From the NCBI RefSeq assembly GCF_023091745.1, contig NC_068933.1, positions 22,510,001 through 22,574,000 on the forward strand: DNA of 64,000 bases, in the 5' to 3' direction. Positions within the stretch are counted from its first letter, which is position 1, and each line of letters starts with the position of its first letter. The translations under genes were made by a program, and so were the position numbers. The notes beneath the pieces were generated by a model. That model saw nothing but the letters and a program-made list of their open reading frames with translations, had not been told where the DNA came from and ran no database searches. Below, piece by piece: positions 1 through 11,471 of this stretch. This DNA comes from Budorcas taxicolor. Taxonomy: Eukaryota; Chordata; Mammalia; Artiodactyla; Bovidae.

Positions 1-12
1 ATGTTACAGGAA

Positions 13-233
13 AGTGAAAGGAAAGTGAAGTTGCTCAGTCGTGTCCGACTCTTTGCAACCCCATGGATTGTAGCCTACCAGGCTCCTCTGTCCATGGAAT
101 TTCCCAGGCAATAGTACTGGAGTGGATTGCCATTTCCTTCTCCAGTGGATCTTCCCGACCCAGGGATCGAATCCAGGTCTCCCGCATTGTAGACAGACGA
201 TTTACCGTCTGAGCCACCAGGGAACTCCAAAAT
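13..233 (-). mobile_element. Bov-tA SINE, antisense
   Basis: A complete tRNA-Glu-headed ruminant SINE on the minus strand. The tail, with gaaagtgaag and ctcagtcgtgtccgactc, is at the left. The tRNA-like head, read on plus as gtctgagccaccagggaa, is at the right. A perfect 12-bp target duplication, atgttacaggaa, brackets it at 1-12 and 234-245, so both ends of the insertion are defined. Bov-tA is non-autonomous; its tail matches the BovB 3' end and it is thought to be mobilised by BovB. An open frame across it is not a gene. Confidence 0.93.
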
Positions 234-245
234 ATGTTACAGGAA

Positions 246-640
246 GTCACTAATTTCTGTTTCAATAGTTTGAAAGATATTTTATGAGTGGACCCTATAG
301 ATATTAAGCTGGAAAGGATAAGATATGAACACTGATTGGGATGAATCTATTGATGGATTTAGAGTATTGAATTGAGTGCCTGGGAATGGTGTTAGTAGGA
401 GATCTTTAAACTCCCAAATACTCCTGAACCTACCTTGCCACCTTCTCTTAATATCTTGGCTAACTGACAGTTGAACCCAACAGTAGCCTTCAGTCACTAG
501 GCATCAAATACCAGAACTTTACTGATTTAGACTGAATGTTAGATTGACTGTGTTATGTATAAACTGCCCTATACCTATAAAAATCTTCTCTACAATGGCC
601 AAAAATGTCTTCATTCATTAAACTGTTAAAAACCCGTATT
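246..640. other. No recognised feature
   Basis: About 400 bp of AT-rich sequence with no repeat family, RNA gene or convincing coding frame that I recognise. It could be the decayed upstream part of the ERV fossil that follows, but I see no motif to support that. Confidence 0.4.
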
Positions 641-1167
641 GGTGAGGGGCACCAGCATATAAAGCTCTGTAGTGATTGTTTCCAGTAAGACAGAGCTGAC
701 AATAAGGGATTCTGCAATAACACTGGACTTCATCATCTCAGTGGGGTAGCAGGATCCCAGAGATGCACAGGTCAGGTGGCAGTGTTGATTTGTCATTGAT
801 CATATGAGTGCATCGAGAGTAACTGTGTTGGGTGACAGTCTTATTTTTGAGAGACAGAGATCTGTGTCAGTGGTTAACTGATTATAATGTTAACTTCATG
901 GCCAGTAAAACAGACTGGTGGCCTAGCAATGTTTAATGTATTAAAGTGGGAAATGCTAGAGCTAGTGGAGAATCCTGATTCTAGAGTAGTAGGGAATTTA
1001 TGGCAGACACATCTTGTGATTACTCTCCCAATGTCTGACCATTTGGTGGGGAGTGACAGTTACAGGCAGAATCCTTACACAGGTTCTGTGATGGTTATGA
1101 CAGAAAAGGCCAAGTGGGAGCCCAAGGATCTACCCACTCCTGCCAAGAGGTTAAATAAAAGCACGTA

Positions 1168-1236
1168 GGGATGGCAATTCTCACCATGTAGGAATAGCAA
1201 TCCTCACCACATGGGGATAGCAATCCTCATCAACTG
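1168..1236 (+). repeat. Three-unit 23-bp tandem repeat
   Basis: Three adjacent diverged units of about 23 bp begin at 1168, 1191 and 1214. Each is of the form gg(g/a)atagcaatcctcac, followed by a short catg-like spacer. Copy number is too low and divergence too high for an active microsatellite. It looks like old slippage within the retroviral fossil. Confidence 0.7.
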
Positions 1237-1600
1237 CCTGTGAGCCAGTGGAAAAAGAACATTCATGAAGAAAACTTACAGATGATCACAAAATTAATCG
1301 GTGGTGATGATAAGCACAGTTAAGTTGCTGAAGTTAGTGTCTTTACTATGGTCAATCGACACTGTCTCTTGTTTTCAGGCATTTCCTTTTCCCATTCCTA
1401 TTAAAAGGTTAACCTGAAGCATTTTTACCTTTATGAGCAAAGATATCAGGATACCCTTACTCTTCTGACTTAGGGCTGTCATAATAAAGCTGAAAGATCT
1501 ATTACCCATTTTCATTTCATAACTGTTACTCTACACTGATGACAGCATTTCAGTTGAATCTGATTATGAGAAATAATAAACCTTCGAACTGCTACAGGAG

Positions 1601-1710
1601 GGAATCCCTGGTGGTCCAGTGGTTAGGACTCCACACTTCCACTCCTCAGGGTGCGGGTTTAATCCCTGGTCAGGGAACTAATATTTTTCAAGCTGCACAG
1701 TGAGGCCAAA
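1601..1710 (+). mobile_element. CHR-type tRNA-derived SINE fragment
   Basis: The head reads ccctggtggtccagtggtta, the A-box region of a tRNA-Glu-derived SINE of the cetartiodactyl CHR group. A B-box region (gcgggtttaatccctggtc) and a gaggccaaaa end follow. It is about 110 bp and old. The flanks tgctacag and tgttacag are only roughly alike, so I do not claim a target duplication. Confidence 0.75.
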
Positions 1711-3666
1711 ATATTTTTTTAAATGTTACAGCAAGATATATCTAAATCTTGCAAAATTTCAGAGATATGCTATCTCAGGGAGGTTTCCATGGTATTTCCT
1801 TAGTGTAGAGAATATCACAATATATCCTCTTTAAAGTCACTGCAGCATGTACTGTCCACCATGAAGGAAGAAGCTCAGTGGCTGCTGAGACTCTTGATTT
1901 TGAGACAGCAGGTAACATATTTATGTGTACTTCTCTGACCCATGCCTGGATAACCCATAAACCTGCCAGTTTTGAATGGTATCTAGAATGAGACAAGACT
2001 GTGCAGTGGGGACAAGATGCCTGGCGATTGCAATTCCATCAGCAGAGCCTATAGTATAGACAGTGGTTATGTTAGATAGAGATGCTCTAAGGAGCTGCTG
2101 GAAAGCCTCATCTCTGATCCTGGAGAATCAGTACAGACCCCTATGGTCTGAGAGTAAGTCCTGGCCCTTCCAGTCACTAAACTCTTGTCCATTCAAAAAG
2201 CATCCTCATACTGGTCCCCTGTTGAAACAAGATATTTGACCATGGGATAACAAGTGATCACGCACGTCCACCTGCACACGGTCAACACGCAGCTAGCTGA
2301 TCTACTGGATCATAAAACTGAGTGAGTGCAGTAGTATGCCACTGTGTAGCTGAAAAGGAACTTATGCAACGACCTGAACGGGTCTGGAATGTGCCAACAA
2401 GCTGTAGAAGGATTAGGCTCAGCCGCACATTTTCCCGTTTTATCCCCTCTCTATCTTAAACTACATCCATGATGTATGTGACCATATATAGTTAACATCC
2501 AAATAAGGACACTTTTAAGAGCTAAAAGCAGCACTATTAATAATTAAGATGGGGCACTGGGTGTAAGTCAGGAGTACCCTAGGCAAACTAGGACCTTTTC
2601 ACACCCTATCTATGATCATCTGACAATGAAACCAATGTATGGATTTGCTCAGAATAATATGTATCATATTGAAGAAACAGTCAGAATTGGACAGTTGCAA
2701 CATTATGATCCCATTAGGAATGTCCGTAAGAGGCCACAGGGCGTGGATGTCCCTCTGGTCAGCTGACTTGGGGTGAGAGGGGACATTCGGTCAGACACAG
2801 AGAGGCAGCCTGGGATACAGATCTGTGCTGGTTCATGGGCAACAACTCATGGGTCAGCTGGCTAATGAGGGCTTGGAAAGGAAACTGGAAGACTAGCAAC
2901 AAGAAATCTGGGGCTGAGATGTGGACCTCTTTAAGCAAGCAAAATGTATAAAAATGGTTTTGACTCTCTGCCAGTGGACTGCAGGATGAATGAGCTCTCA
3001 CAAATGAGATGGAGCCTGTGAACTACCCCGTGACTGTCAGCCATCTAGGCCTTCTCAGTGGGCCTGTTTATTATACAAAGTGGATACTGACAGTGGGATG
3101 AGGGCTGTGTGTAGACTGGGCAGGAGCTACCTTTCTTTCCCAGGTTGTTTTGGCTACTGCTATTATGCTCAGCCTGCCAAAAGTAAATGCCAGTGTTTCA
3201 CTCCCAATTCTATTTCATTCCCTGGGGGAACCAACTAGCCAGCTGGTGACACACTGATTAGCTTAGATCCCTTATATCATGTATTAGATAGATTTTGTTA
3301 CAGTAAAAATCAATCTCAACCTATCAAGGGCTTAAAATAGTTGTAATAGCAGCAAAAACTCTTTCCTGTTTATACAACTTATGTTGACTGTGTGTCTGCT
3401 CCATTTGGCTTCTACCGCATTGTTCTAACCGGGGACCCGTGGTGAAGGAGCAACTCTAATTTGAAATACCCTGCTATTGTGATAGAGCACAAAATCAGAA
3501 AAGGCTGAAATAAACCAATGATGTGATTCATTAGAAGTCTCTCTACTCTGTGTGTGCAAATGCTGCACATCACACCCACACATTTTCTTTTGACCAAAAC
3601 AATTAACACACCTAAGCTCAGTAATGGCAGCAGGAAAGTATATGCCACAGACCCTTTACAAGGTGG

Positions 3667-4440
3667 ATGGAAAAATCACAAATGGAAAGAGCACTGCAAT
3701 ATAATCCTCTTATGAGGAAGAGAGTCAGTATCTGTGACAGTAATGCAAATTTCCACAAAACGAGAGGAAACTATTCCACCTCACCCTGCAGACACACAGA
3801 CATATCCTCCAAAGCATGTTTATTATTTCTACCCACAATTCTTTTTTCTAGGACTACCATATATGGAATTACAGACTGCCTTATCAATTGCCATGGTATT
3901 CCATTCAAAATACCCTTGATCAAGAGACATACGTTACAGCAATACAAAGATAGCACAGAGAATTCATAGGTCTTAGCACATCTTTCATCTCCATGTTTGA
4001 TAGCATATTCAACAGTCCACAAGATTGGGATGTCAATCAGAAAGATGTATTACTATACGCCTTAAATCAGTGGGCAATATATGGAGCAGTCTCTGCAATA
4101 GATGGGATGCATGTGTTTAAGAACCAAAGAGTAAAACTGGAAGTGATTTCTCTCACTACTAAAACCAAAAACCATTGGAAGGGTTTTAGCTCCCTGTCTC
4201 CATTAGATGGGCTGAGTATTTAGATTTCTGTGTTCACAAAGGCATACTTCTACCAGCAAACAACATTTTGATTTCATTAAACTGGAAGGTAAGGGTCCAC
4301 TCTGATAGTGTGTGTTCACTTACGGTTTCTGCGGGAGGATAATCAAGATTTAGATTCTATAGGAATGAACTGGGTTACTCTACCAGATAAATAATGCCAT
4401 TCAATGGCGTGTAGTGAAAGTCTTTAGGAACACATAAATT
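3667..4440 (+). pseudogene. ERVL-type pol fossil: integrase C-terminus and dUTPase remnant
   Basis: In a live element this part of pol encodes the end of integrase followed by a dUTPase, an arrangement typical of ERVL. Frame 3993-4223 contains LLYALNQWAIYGAVSAI, the conserved integrase core end, followed by a KNQRVKLEV block. A second frame from 4241 reads GILLP, then SLNWKVR at about 4273-4293, resembling the dUTPase beta-strand region. The two pieces are out of frame with each other. Upstream, 3734-3916 gives PYMELQTALSIAM in yet another frame. Stops and frame shifts show it is dead. No env is visible, as expected for ERVL. Seen: the motifs. Inferred: family and orientation. Confidence 0.72.
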
Positions 4441-4613
4441 ATGATAGAAGAAGGCACCTGTAATTTCCAACTTAGACCTCATGACTGATAATGAAATGAA
4501 GATAACAAGCATGTATGTTCATGGCCACTGTTCCTTTTCTTTCCTATTTCTGACAGTAGCTAGTATATTACATTTCATGTGACTTTTAGAACTTTGTATG
4601 TTCTCTGTATTCG

Positions 4614-4819
4614 TTTTAAGTTGCTCAGTCGTGTCTGACTCTCTGCAACACCATGAACTGTATATCCTGCCAGGCTCCTCCATCCATGGGATTCTCCATG
4701 CAAGAATACTGGAGTGGGTCGCCATTTCCTTCTCCAGGGGAATCTTCCTGACCCAGGGATCAAACTCAGGTCTCCTCCATTGCAGGCAGATTCTGTACCA
4801 CCTGAGCTAGCAGGGAAGC
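4614..4819 (-). mobile_element. Bov-tA SINE, antisense
   Basis: Full-length antisense Bov-tA: the tail starts ttgctcagtcgtgtctgact at 4621 and the tRNA-like head ends gctagcagggaagc at 4819. The head edge was used as the landing site of the BovB that follows: the 12-bp duplication agggaagctcag covers the SINE end and four flanking bases. This SINE is therefore older than that BovB. Confidence 0.92.
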
Positions 4820-4823
4820 TCAG

Positions 4824-6665
4824 TTAGTGAGTCAATTCAGTCGCTCATCCAAGGCCGACTCTGCGACCCCATGGACTGCAGCATGCCAGGCCTCCCTGTC
4901 CATCACCAACTCCTGGAGTTTACTCAAACTCATGTCCATCCAGTCGGTGATGCCATCCAACCATCTCATTCTCTGTCGTCCCCTTTACCTCTGCCTTCAA
5001 TCTTTCCTAGAATCAGGGTCTTTTCCAATTAGTCAGTTATTCGCATCAGGTGGCCAAAGTATTGGAGCTTCAGCATCAGTCCTTCCAATGAATATTCAGG
5101 ACTGATTTCTGTTAGGATTGACTGTTTGGATCTCCTTGCAGTCCAAGGGACTCTCAAGAGTCTTTTCCGGCACCACAATTCGAAAGCGCCAATTCTTTAG
5201 CACTCAGCTTTCTTTAATAGTCCAACTCTCACATCCAAACATGACTACTGGAAAAACCATAGCTTTGACTAGATGGACCTTTCCTGGCAAAGTAATGCCT
5301 CTGTTTTTTAATATGCTGTCTAGGTTGGTCACAGCTTTTCTTCCAAGGAGCAAGCATCTTTTAATTTCATGGCTGCAGTCACCATCTGCAGTGATTTTGG
5401 AGCCCCAAAAATAAAGTCTGACACTGTTTCCACTGTTTCCCCATCTATTTCCCATGAAGTCATGGGACTAGATGACATGATCTTAGTTTTCTGAATGTTG
5501 AGTTTTAAGCCAACTTTTTTCACTCTCTTCTTTCACTTTCATCAAGAGACTCTTTAGTTCTTCTTCACTTTATGCCATAAGGGTGGTATCATCTGTGTAT
5601 CTGAGGTTATTGATATTTCTCCTGGCAATCTTGATTCCAGCTTGTGCTTCATCCAGCCTGGCATTTCACATGATGTACTCTGCATGTAAGTTAAATAAGC
5701 AGGATGACAATATACAGCCTTGAGGTACTCCTTTCCTGATTTGGAACCAGTCTGCTGTTCCCTGTCGAATTCTACCTGTTGCTTCTTGACCTGCATACAG
5801 ATTTATCGGGAGGCAGGTCAGGTGTTCTGGTATTCCCATCTCTTTAAGAATTTTCCAGTTTGTTGTGATCCACACAGTCAAAGGCTTTGGTGTAGTCAAT
5901 AAAGCAAATGTTTTTCTGGAACTCTCTTGCTTTTTTAATGATCCAACAGATGTTGAAAATTGATCTCTGGTTCCTCTGCCTTTTCTAAATCCAGCTTGAA
6001 CATCTGGAAGTTCACGGTTCACATATTGTTGAAGTCTGGCTTGGAGAATTTTGAGCATTACTTTACTAGTGTGTGAGATGAGTGCAACTGTGCAGTAGTT
6101 TGAACATTCTTTGGCATTGCCTTTCTTTGGGATTGGAATGAAATCTGACCTTTTGCAGTCCTGTGGCCACTGCTGAGTTTTCCAAAGTTGCTGGTATACT
6201 GAGCACAGCACTTTTACAACATCATCTTTTAGGATTTGAAATAGCTCTGCTGGAATCCCATTACTAAGGCCCACTTGACTTTGCATTTCAAATTGTCTGG
6301 CTCTAGATGAGTGATCACACCATCGTGGTATTTGGGTCATGAAGATCTTTTTTGTATAGCTCTTCTGTGTATTCCTGCCACCTCTTCTTAATATCTTCTG
6401 CTTCTGTTAGGTCCATACCATTTCTGTCCTTTATCAAGCCCAACTTTGCATGAAATGTTCCCTTGGTATCTCTAATTTTCTTAAAGAGATCTCTAGTCTT
6501 TCCCTATTGTTTTCCTCTGCTTCTTTGCATTGATCACTGAGGACACTTTCTTATCTCTCTTTGCTATTCTTTGGAACTCTGCATTCAAATGAGTATATCT
6601 TTCCTTTTCTCCTTTGCTTTTAGCTTCTCTTCTTTCCTCAGCTATTTGTAAGGACTCCTTAGACA
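4824..6665 (-). mobile_element. BovB LINE, 5'-truncated, antisense, with RT remnant
   Basis: About 1.84 kb of the 3' part of BovB, an RTE-clade LINE. The longest frame (minus, 5666-6340, 224 codons) carries reverse-transcriptase blocks DFIPIPKKGNAKECSNY, QAGFRKGRGTRDQ and KGVPQGCILSSCLFN. The catalytic YADD box, read across 5588-5599, has become YTDD in another frame, so the enzyme is dead. The insertion is bounded by a perfect 12-bp duplication, agggaagctcag, at 4812-4823 and 6666-6677. The element ends at the right within the linker before the RT domain. Full BovB is about 3.2 kb, so roughly the 5' 40% was never copied. Confidence 0.95.
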
Positions 6666-6677
6666 AGGGAAGCTCAG

Positions 6678-7736
6678 GGACATATGTTTTCCTCTGTAGA
6701 TATGATTTGAGTGAATGCCAAGAGAGAATCAGAGACGGACTGTGCTAGATAGCTTTCATTTGTTGCTTTTAATATGCTCACCATTCCTGCAATCCTAGTT
6801 TGTGACAAACTAGAACTGTATGAACTGCACAACTGATATGTAAATAAATTTAGAAGAGTAAGCACAGAGAATGGATTCTTGTTATTGCATGTGAACACAC
6901 CCCATTGAGCATCCACCACAAAAGAAGTGTATAATAATTCAATATAGAAAATGCTCAGCTAACTAAAGTCAGTCGGTTTCTGTTGTCAGTCATAGCTGGT
7001 ATTGGCAAATTGCTGATAAGCGGGTGGCTATGGTGCAGTGACACTGAGGGAGGCCAGGCCTGGGTTTGACAAAAGCAGTTAACTCAGCAATGCAACACCA
7101 GCCACTGCGACTGCCAAGGGTCCCAGATTCTAGCAACTGGAATCCATTTTGGGACCTCAATAAGACACCAGTCTTGGGGACCAGCTGGACTGTGTCTTAA
7201 CTAAACTTCCTCTTCTTTCCGCAAAGAATGAGACCAACCATCATCCCAGAAGAGCTTTTCCCAGATGAGATGCACTCACTATATGAGAGACAGAAGGGCT
7301 AGAAAGTACTGGAAGGTATGGTGTACCTCTCTTAAGAACTAAACCAATTATTTCCTCAGCTGCTGGGAGGATTGACTGCCGATGGCAAACAGCGAACTCC
7401 CTCTCCCAGAATGAACTCACCCAAGGGGTACCTATTTGTCATTTATGATTGCTGAACATCAGAGTATAAAACCTGGACCTGCTGACTCAGTTCAGAATGG
7501 CCATCCCAATTCCACAGCTGCACAGAGAGGCAGCTGTGGAGTCTTTTGCAACCACATTGCAATTCAATTTTTCCCTCTGCCCAGTCCTGATTCTCGCACT
7601 TTTGGTATATGTATAAAAGGACTTTTGAGTAAACTCCTGCTCATAAGTCTTCTCAAAGTTTGCTTCATAGAGAAATTACATTCATTCTAGAGGAGATATT
7701 GAAATTAATAAATGTTTATTCACCTCCCACAGGAAC
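6678..7736. other. Unassigned; possible LTR-like segment from ~6990
   Basis: No family is identified with confidence. From about 6990 the sequence is less AT-rich. It contains an upstream CCAAT-poor region, a tataaaac at about 7464-7471 and a second tataaaag at 7612-7619, and ends in a ttctcaaagtttgcttc tract near 7650. That layout recalls an old ERVL-type LTR, and it lies downstream of the ERVL fossil in the matching orientation. I could not place TG/CA ends or a target duplication. 6678-6990 shows nothing. Confidence 0.3.
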
Positions 7737-9088
7737 TGAAAAGGTCTGTTTTCATTCCATCCCAAAGAAGGACAACACCAAAGAATGTTTAAACTGCCAC
7801 ACACACATGCTTATTTCACATGCTAGCAAGGTAATGCTCAAAATCCCTCAAGCCAGGCTTCAATAGTACATGAACCAAGAAATTCCAGACATACGAGGTG
7901 GATTTAGAAAAGGCAGAGGGACCAGAGATCAAATTGCCAACATCCGTTGGATCATAGAAAAGCAAGAGAGTTCCAGAAAAAAACATCTACTTCTGCTTCA
8001 CTGACTACGCTAAAGCCTTTGCCTGTGTGGATCACAACAAACTGTGGAAAATTCTCAGAGAGATTAGAATATGAGACCATTTACCTGCCTCCTGAGAAAC
8101 CTGTATGCAGCTCAAGAAGCAAGAATTAAAACTGGACATGGAACAACAGACCAGTTCAAAACTAGGAAACCTGAACATCAAAGCTGTATATTGTCACCCT
8201 TCTTATTTAACTTACATGCAGAGTAGTATATCATGCGAGATTTGGGGCTGGATGAATCATGAGTTGGAATCAAGATTGCTGGGAGAAATATCAACAGCCT
8301 GAGATATGCACATGATACCACTCTAATGGCAGGAAGCAAAGAAGAACTAAAGATCCTCTTGATGAAGGTGAAAGAGGGAGTGAAAAAGCTGGCTTAAAAC
8401 TCAACATTCAAAAAACTAAGATCACAGCATCTGATCCCATCGCTTTATGGCAAATAGATGGGAAAACAGTGGAAATAGTGACAGAATTTATTTTCTTGGG
8501 CTCCATTTTGGAGCCCAACTGTGGATGGTGACTGCAGCCATGAAATTAAAAGATGCTTGCTCCTTGGAATAAAAGCTATGACCAAATAATATAGTGTATA
8601 AAAAATCAGAAACATTACTTTGCCAACAAAGGTCCATCTAGTCAAAGCTATAGTTTTTCCTATAGTCATGTAAAGATGCCAAAGTTTGACCATAAAGAAG
8701 GCTGAGAGGCAAAGAATTGGTGCTTTCGAATTGTGGTGCTGGAGAAGACTCTTGAGAGTCACTTGGACTGCAAGGAGATCAAACCGATCAATCCTAAAGG
8801 AAATCAACCCTGAATATTCATTGGAAGCACAGATATTGAGGCTGAAGCTCCAATGCTTTGGCCACCTGAGGCAAAGAGCCAATTCACTGGATAACACCCT
8901 GATGTTGGGAAAGATTGAGGGCAAGAGAGGAAGGGGTGGGACAGAAGATGAGATGGTTGGATAGCATTAACCACCAATGGACATCAGTTTGAACAAACTC
9001 AGGGAGATAATGAAGGACAGGGAAGCCTGTCACGCTGCAGTCCATCGGGTTACCAAAGTCAGACATGACTTAGCAACTGAACAACAAA
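7737..9088 (+). mobile_element. BovB LINE, 5'-truncated, sense
   Basis: About 1.35 kb of BovB from the RT region to the 3' end (tgactta gcaactgaacaac). The polymerase box at 8305-8316 reads YAHD, so the first catalytic aspartate of YADD is lost; several frameshifts are also present. The last 400 bp (8700-9088) is the usual BovB C-terminal region, beginning with a WCWRRLLRV tract. No clear target duplication was found. Confidence 0.93.
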
Positions 9089-9111
9089 TTCACTACTAAG
9101 GTGTTCTTTTT

Positions 9112-9400
9112 CAGACTTCCCTAGTGCCACAGTATACAAGAATCTGCTTGCCAATGCAGAGGACGTGGGTTTGACCCCTAGTCTGGGAAGATCCCATATA
9201 CCACTGAGCAAACTGAGCCTGTCTGAGCCCTCTTGCCGCAACTACTGAAGCCTGGGCACCTAGAGCCTGTGCCCCACGACGGAGCTGCCACAATGAGAAA
9301 GCCTCACACTGCAACAAAGATGAGCTAGTCCCCCACCTGCCACGACTGGAGAAAGCCCACACAAGCCAGCAGAGACCAGAGCAGCCAAAGATAATCGCTT
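9112..9400 (+). mobile_element. CHR-type SINE, long form
   Basis: A tRNA-like head (agacttccctagtgccacag, B-box gtgggtttgacccctagtc) is followed by the CHR body ending gcagccaaagataa. At about 290 bp it is near the full length of the long CHR form. It begins 24 bp after the 3' end of the preceding BovB. Open frames on the opposite strand here are incidental. Confidence 0.8.
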
Positions 9401-9424
9401 TTAAAAAGATAAGCTTTCTGTTAT

Positions 9425-9660
9425 TCTAAGTAAATTTCATTGATAAGCTTTAATTAATACTGAAGCATCTTTACATTCCTGGGATAAATCATTCTTTGGT
9501 TGATTTCTGAGAATATCTTGTTATGTTCAATTAGCTATCACTTTATTCAGAATTTTTGTTTCCACATGTATCTAATACCTATCAACTTTTTTGTTTTCTT
9601 ACCTCTGAAAAGTTTTGCTATATTTTCTTTATCTTGATGTTGAGGAAACTTTAAGGTTAT
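9425..9660 (-). mobile_element. Old L1 ORF2 fragment, antisense
   Basis: Antisense L1 ORF2 reverse-transcriptase region, recognised from the phrase tacattcctgggataaatca at about 9472 and the following diverged text. It is short, high in mismatches and flanked by AT-rich DNA. The subfamily cannot be judged. Confidence 0.6.
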
Positions 9661-10181
9661 ATCACCCAATACAGGACCTTCTTCACTTGATGTGGTATAA
9701 ATTCAATATGTCATTTTAACCTAAAGATTAATATTCTTGCATTCTGGGTAGTATCTATAATTTTTTGTAATTTCCTCCTATAATTTTTTTTCCTTCTGAA
9801 AGTCAAAGTAGTTGGCTGTCGGCCTTCTTTAAATTGTTCCTTATTTTTCTTTTGTTCCTCTTCTATTTTACATCTCTCTGTCTTTTCATCATTTTTGCAA
9901 GGGAAAGTAAGAGGTCTGATTAATAAAAAAAATTTTAACAAATTTTAATATGTAGTTGGGCTTTAGAAAAAAATGTTAGTTTTCCCAAATATTAAGTTTC
10001 CAATTGTAAGAGATGTTTAGGTAATTTCTGATGCACTGGTTGTCATTTTAATAGCATAGATAAGGGTGGAAAACTCTAATAAAATCAACTGTTCAGCTTT
10101 CCATTTTTTAATTTCCAAGTTATATACTTAAGTTCTATCCTAAATGTCATGATTTTTATTATGAATCATAGCACACCATAC
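9661..10181. other. AT-rich, no recognised feature
   Basis: About 520 bp of very AT-rich DNA. An open frame on the minus strand (9711-9941) is lysine-rich and low in complexity, with no domain. It may be a continuation of the decayed L1 to its left, but nothing confirms it. Confidence 0.4.
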
Positions 10182-10392
10182 AGACTTCCCAGGTAACGCA
10201 GTGGTAAAGAATCTGCCTGCCAGTGCAAGAGGCAAAAGAGATGCAAGTTTGATCCCAGAATCAAGAAGACCCTATGGAGGAGAACATGACGACCCATTCT
10301 AGTATTCTTGCCTGGAAAATTCTATGGACAGAGGAGACTGGTGAGCTACAGTGCATGGGGTCCCAAAGAATTGGGCATGACTGAGCACACGC
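10182..10392 (+). mobile_element. Bov-tA SINE, sense
   Basis: Head agacttcccaggtaacgcag, middle tattcttgcctggaaaattc and tail gggcatgactgagcac identify a diverged full-length Bov-tA. A short insertion of repeated purines (gaggcaaaagagatg) lies between the A and B boxes. The tail runs into a CA microsatellite. Confidence 0.9.
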
Positions 10393-10407
10393 ACACACAC
10401 ACACACA
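10389..10407 (+). repeat. (CA)n microsatellite at SINE tail
   Basis: About nine CA repeats directly at the 3' tail of the Bov-tA copy, a common place for microsatellite growth in ruminants. Likely polymorphic in length. Confidence 0.85.
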
Positions 10408-10454
10408 ATATACATACAACACAGTATAAGAAGTACATATGCATTCTAAAGAAC

Positions 10455-11468
10455 AATTAATGAAAAGAACAGATGGTGGAGTAGAAGGATGTGTACTCAT
10501 CTTCTCCTGCAAAAATACCAAAATTGCACCTAGCTGCTGAACACCATTGACATGAGAATGTGGGATACCACCAAAGAAAGATACCTCACTCCATGAGCAA
10601 AGGAGAAGCCCCAGCAAGATGGTAGGAGGGGTGAAATCACATTTAAAATCAAATCTCATACCCGCCAGAGATGCTTGGAGGGCACCAACAAAACCTCATA
10701 TGCACCAGGATCCAGGGAAAGGAGCAGTGACCCCACAAGAGACTGAGCCAGACCTGCCTTTGAGTGTCTGAGTGTCTCCTGAGGAGATATAGGTCAGCAA
10801 TGGCCTGCCACCGGGACTGGAGCTCTGAGAGCAGCATTCCTGGGAAGCATGCGTGCAGTGTAAGTTCTCTAGGAAGAGGTCGCCATTAGCTCCATTATAG
10901 AGCTGTGGAGCAGACGTCCCACAAACTGTATAACAATTATACCAAAGAAGTTCTTTCACTGTTGTGAAAGTTCTAGAGACCACAACAGATTTTCCAACCT
11001 GGGGATCTGGCAAAGGGACTGAGAACCCCCAGGGAATTTGATTTTGAAGTCCAGTGGGATTTGATCACAAAACTTCCACAGGACTGGGGAAACAGACTCT
11101 TGAAGGGCACAAACAAAACCTTGTGCTCACCAGGACCCAGGAGAAAGGAGCAGTGACCCCACAAGAGACTGAGCCAGACGTGCCTGTGAGTGTCCAGGAG
11201 CCTCTGGCAGAGGCGTGGGTCAGCCGTGGCCTGCCGTGGGATCAGGGGCACTGAATTCAACAGTCCTGGGAGCTGTGGCATGCTGGCATAGGTCCTTTTG
11301 AAGGAGGCTGCCATTACCATCATCACCCTTACCATACTTTGGCCTCAGGCCAAACTACAGGGCAGGAACACAGCCCTGCCCAACAACAGAAAACTGGATT
11401 AAAGATTTACTGAGCATGGCCCCACCCATCAGAGCAAGACCCAGATTCCCCCACAGCCACTTCACAAT
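10455..11468 (+). mobile_element. Bovine-type L1 5' UTR without its ORFs
   Basis: The sequence starts near the L1 5' end signature (agatggtggagtagaagga at 10470). It carries two diverged copies of the same block: ggagcagtgaccccacaaga at 10721-10740 and again at 11147-11166, a spacing of 426 bp. It ends in the pre-ORF1 region (actgagcatggccccaccca). L1 5' UTRs hold an internal promoter, so this copy may have carried one. ORF1, ORF2 and the 3' UTR are absent; a short BovB tail follows within a few bases. That is the opposite of usual 5' truncation and points to a deletion or recombination. Open frames here are chance. Confidence 0.75.
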
Positions 11469-11471
11469 CAC

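Larger units (their letters stand above)
640..3660 (+). mobile_element. Probable decayed ERVL-type internal region
   Basis: This stretch lies directly upstream of a readable ERVL integrase and dUTPase fossil in the same orientation. Broken frames such as 887-1168 end in a proline-rich PTPAKRLNKST, and 2700-3010 has scattered RNase-H-like tracts, but stops and frameshifts occur every few dozen codons. A CHR SINE interrupts it at 1601-1710. The assignment to gag/pol rests mainly on position beside the integrase remnant. Parts could be unrelated intergenic DNA, and no LTR or primer-binding site is identifiable at the left edge. Confidence 0.35.

Noticed and set aside
7737..9088. Target duplication for the BovB copy at 7.7-9.1 kb
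   Set aside because: The flanks ttattcacctcccacagg and aaattcactactaaggtg are only partly alike, not enough to claim a duplication.
10261..10659. 132-codon minus-strand frame
   Set aside because: It reads through an antisense SINE, a CA/TG microsatellite (the CVCVCAC run) and L1 5' UTR.
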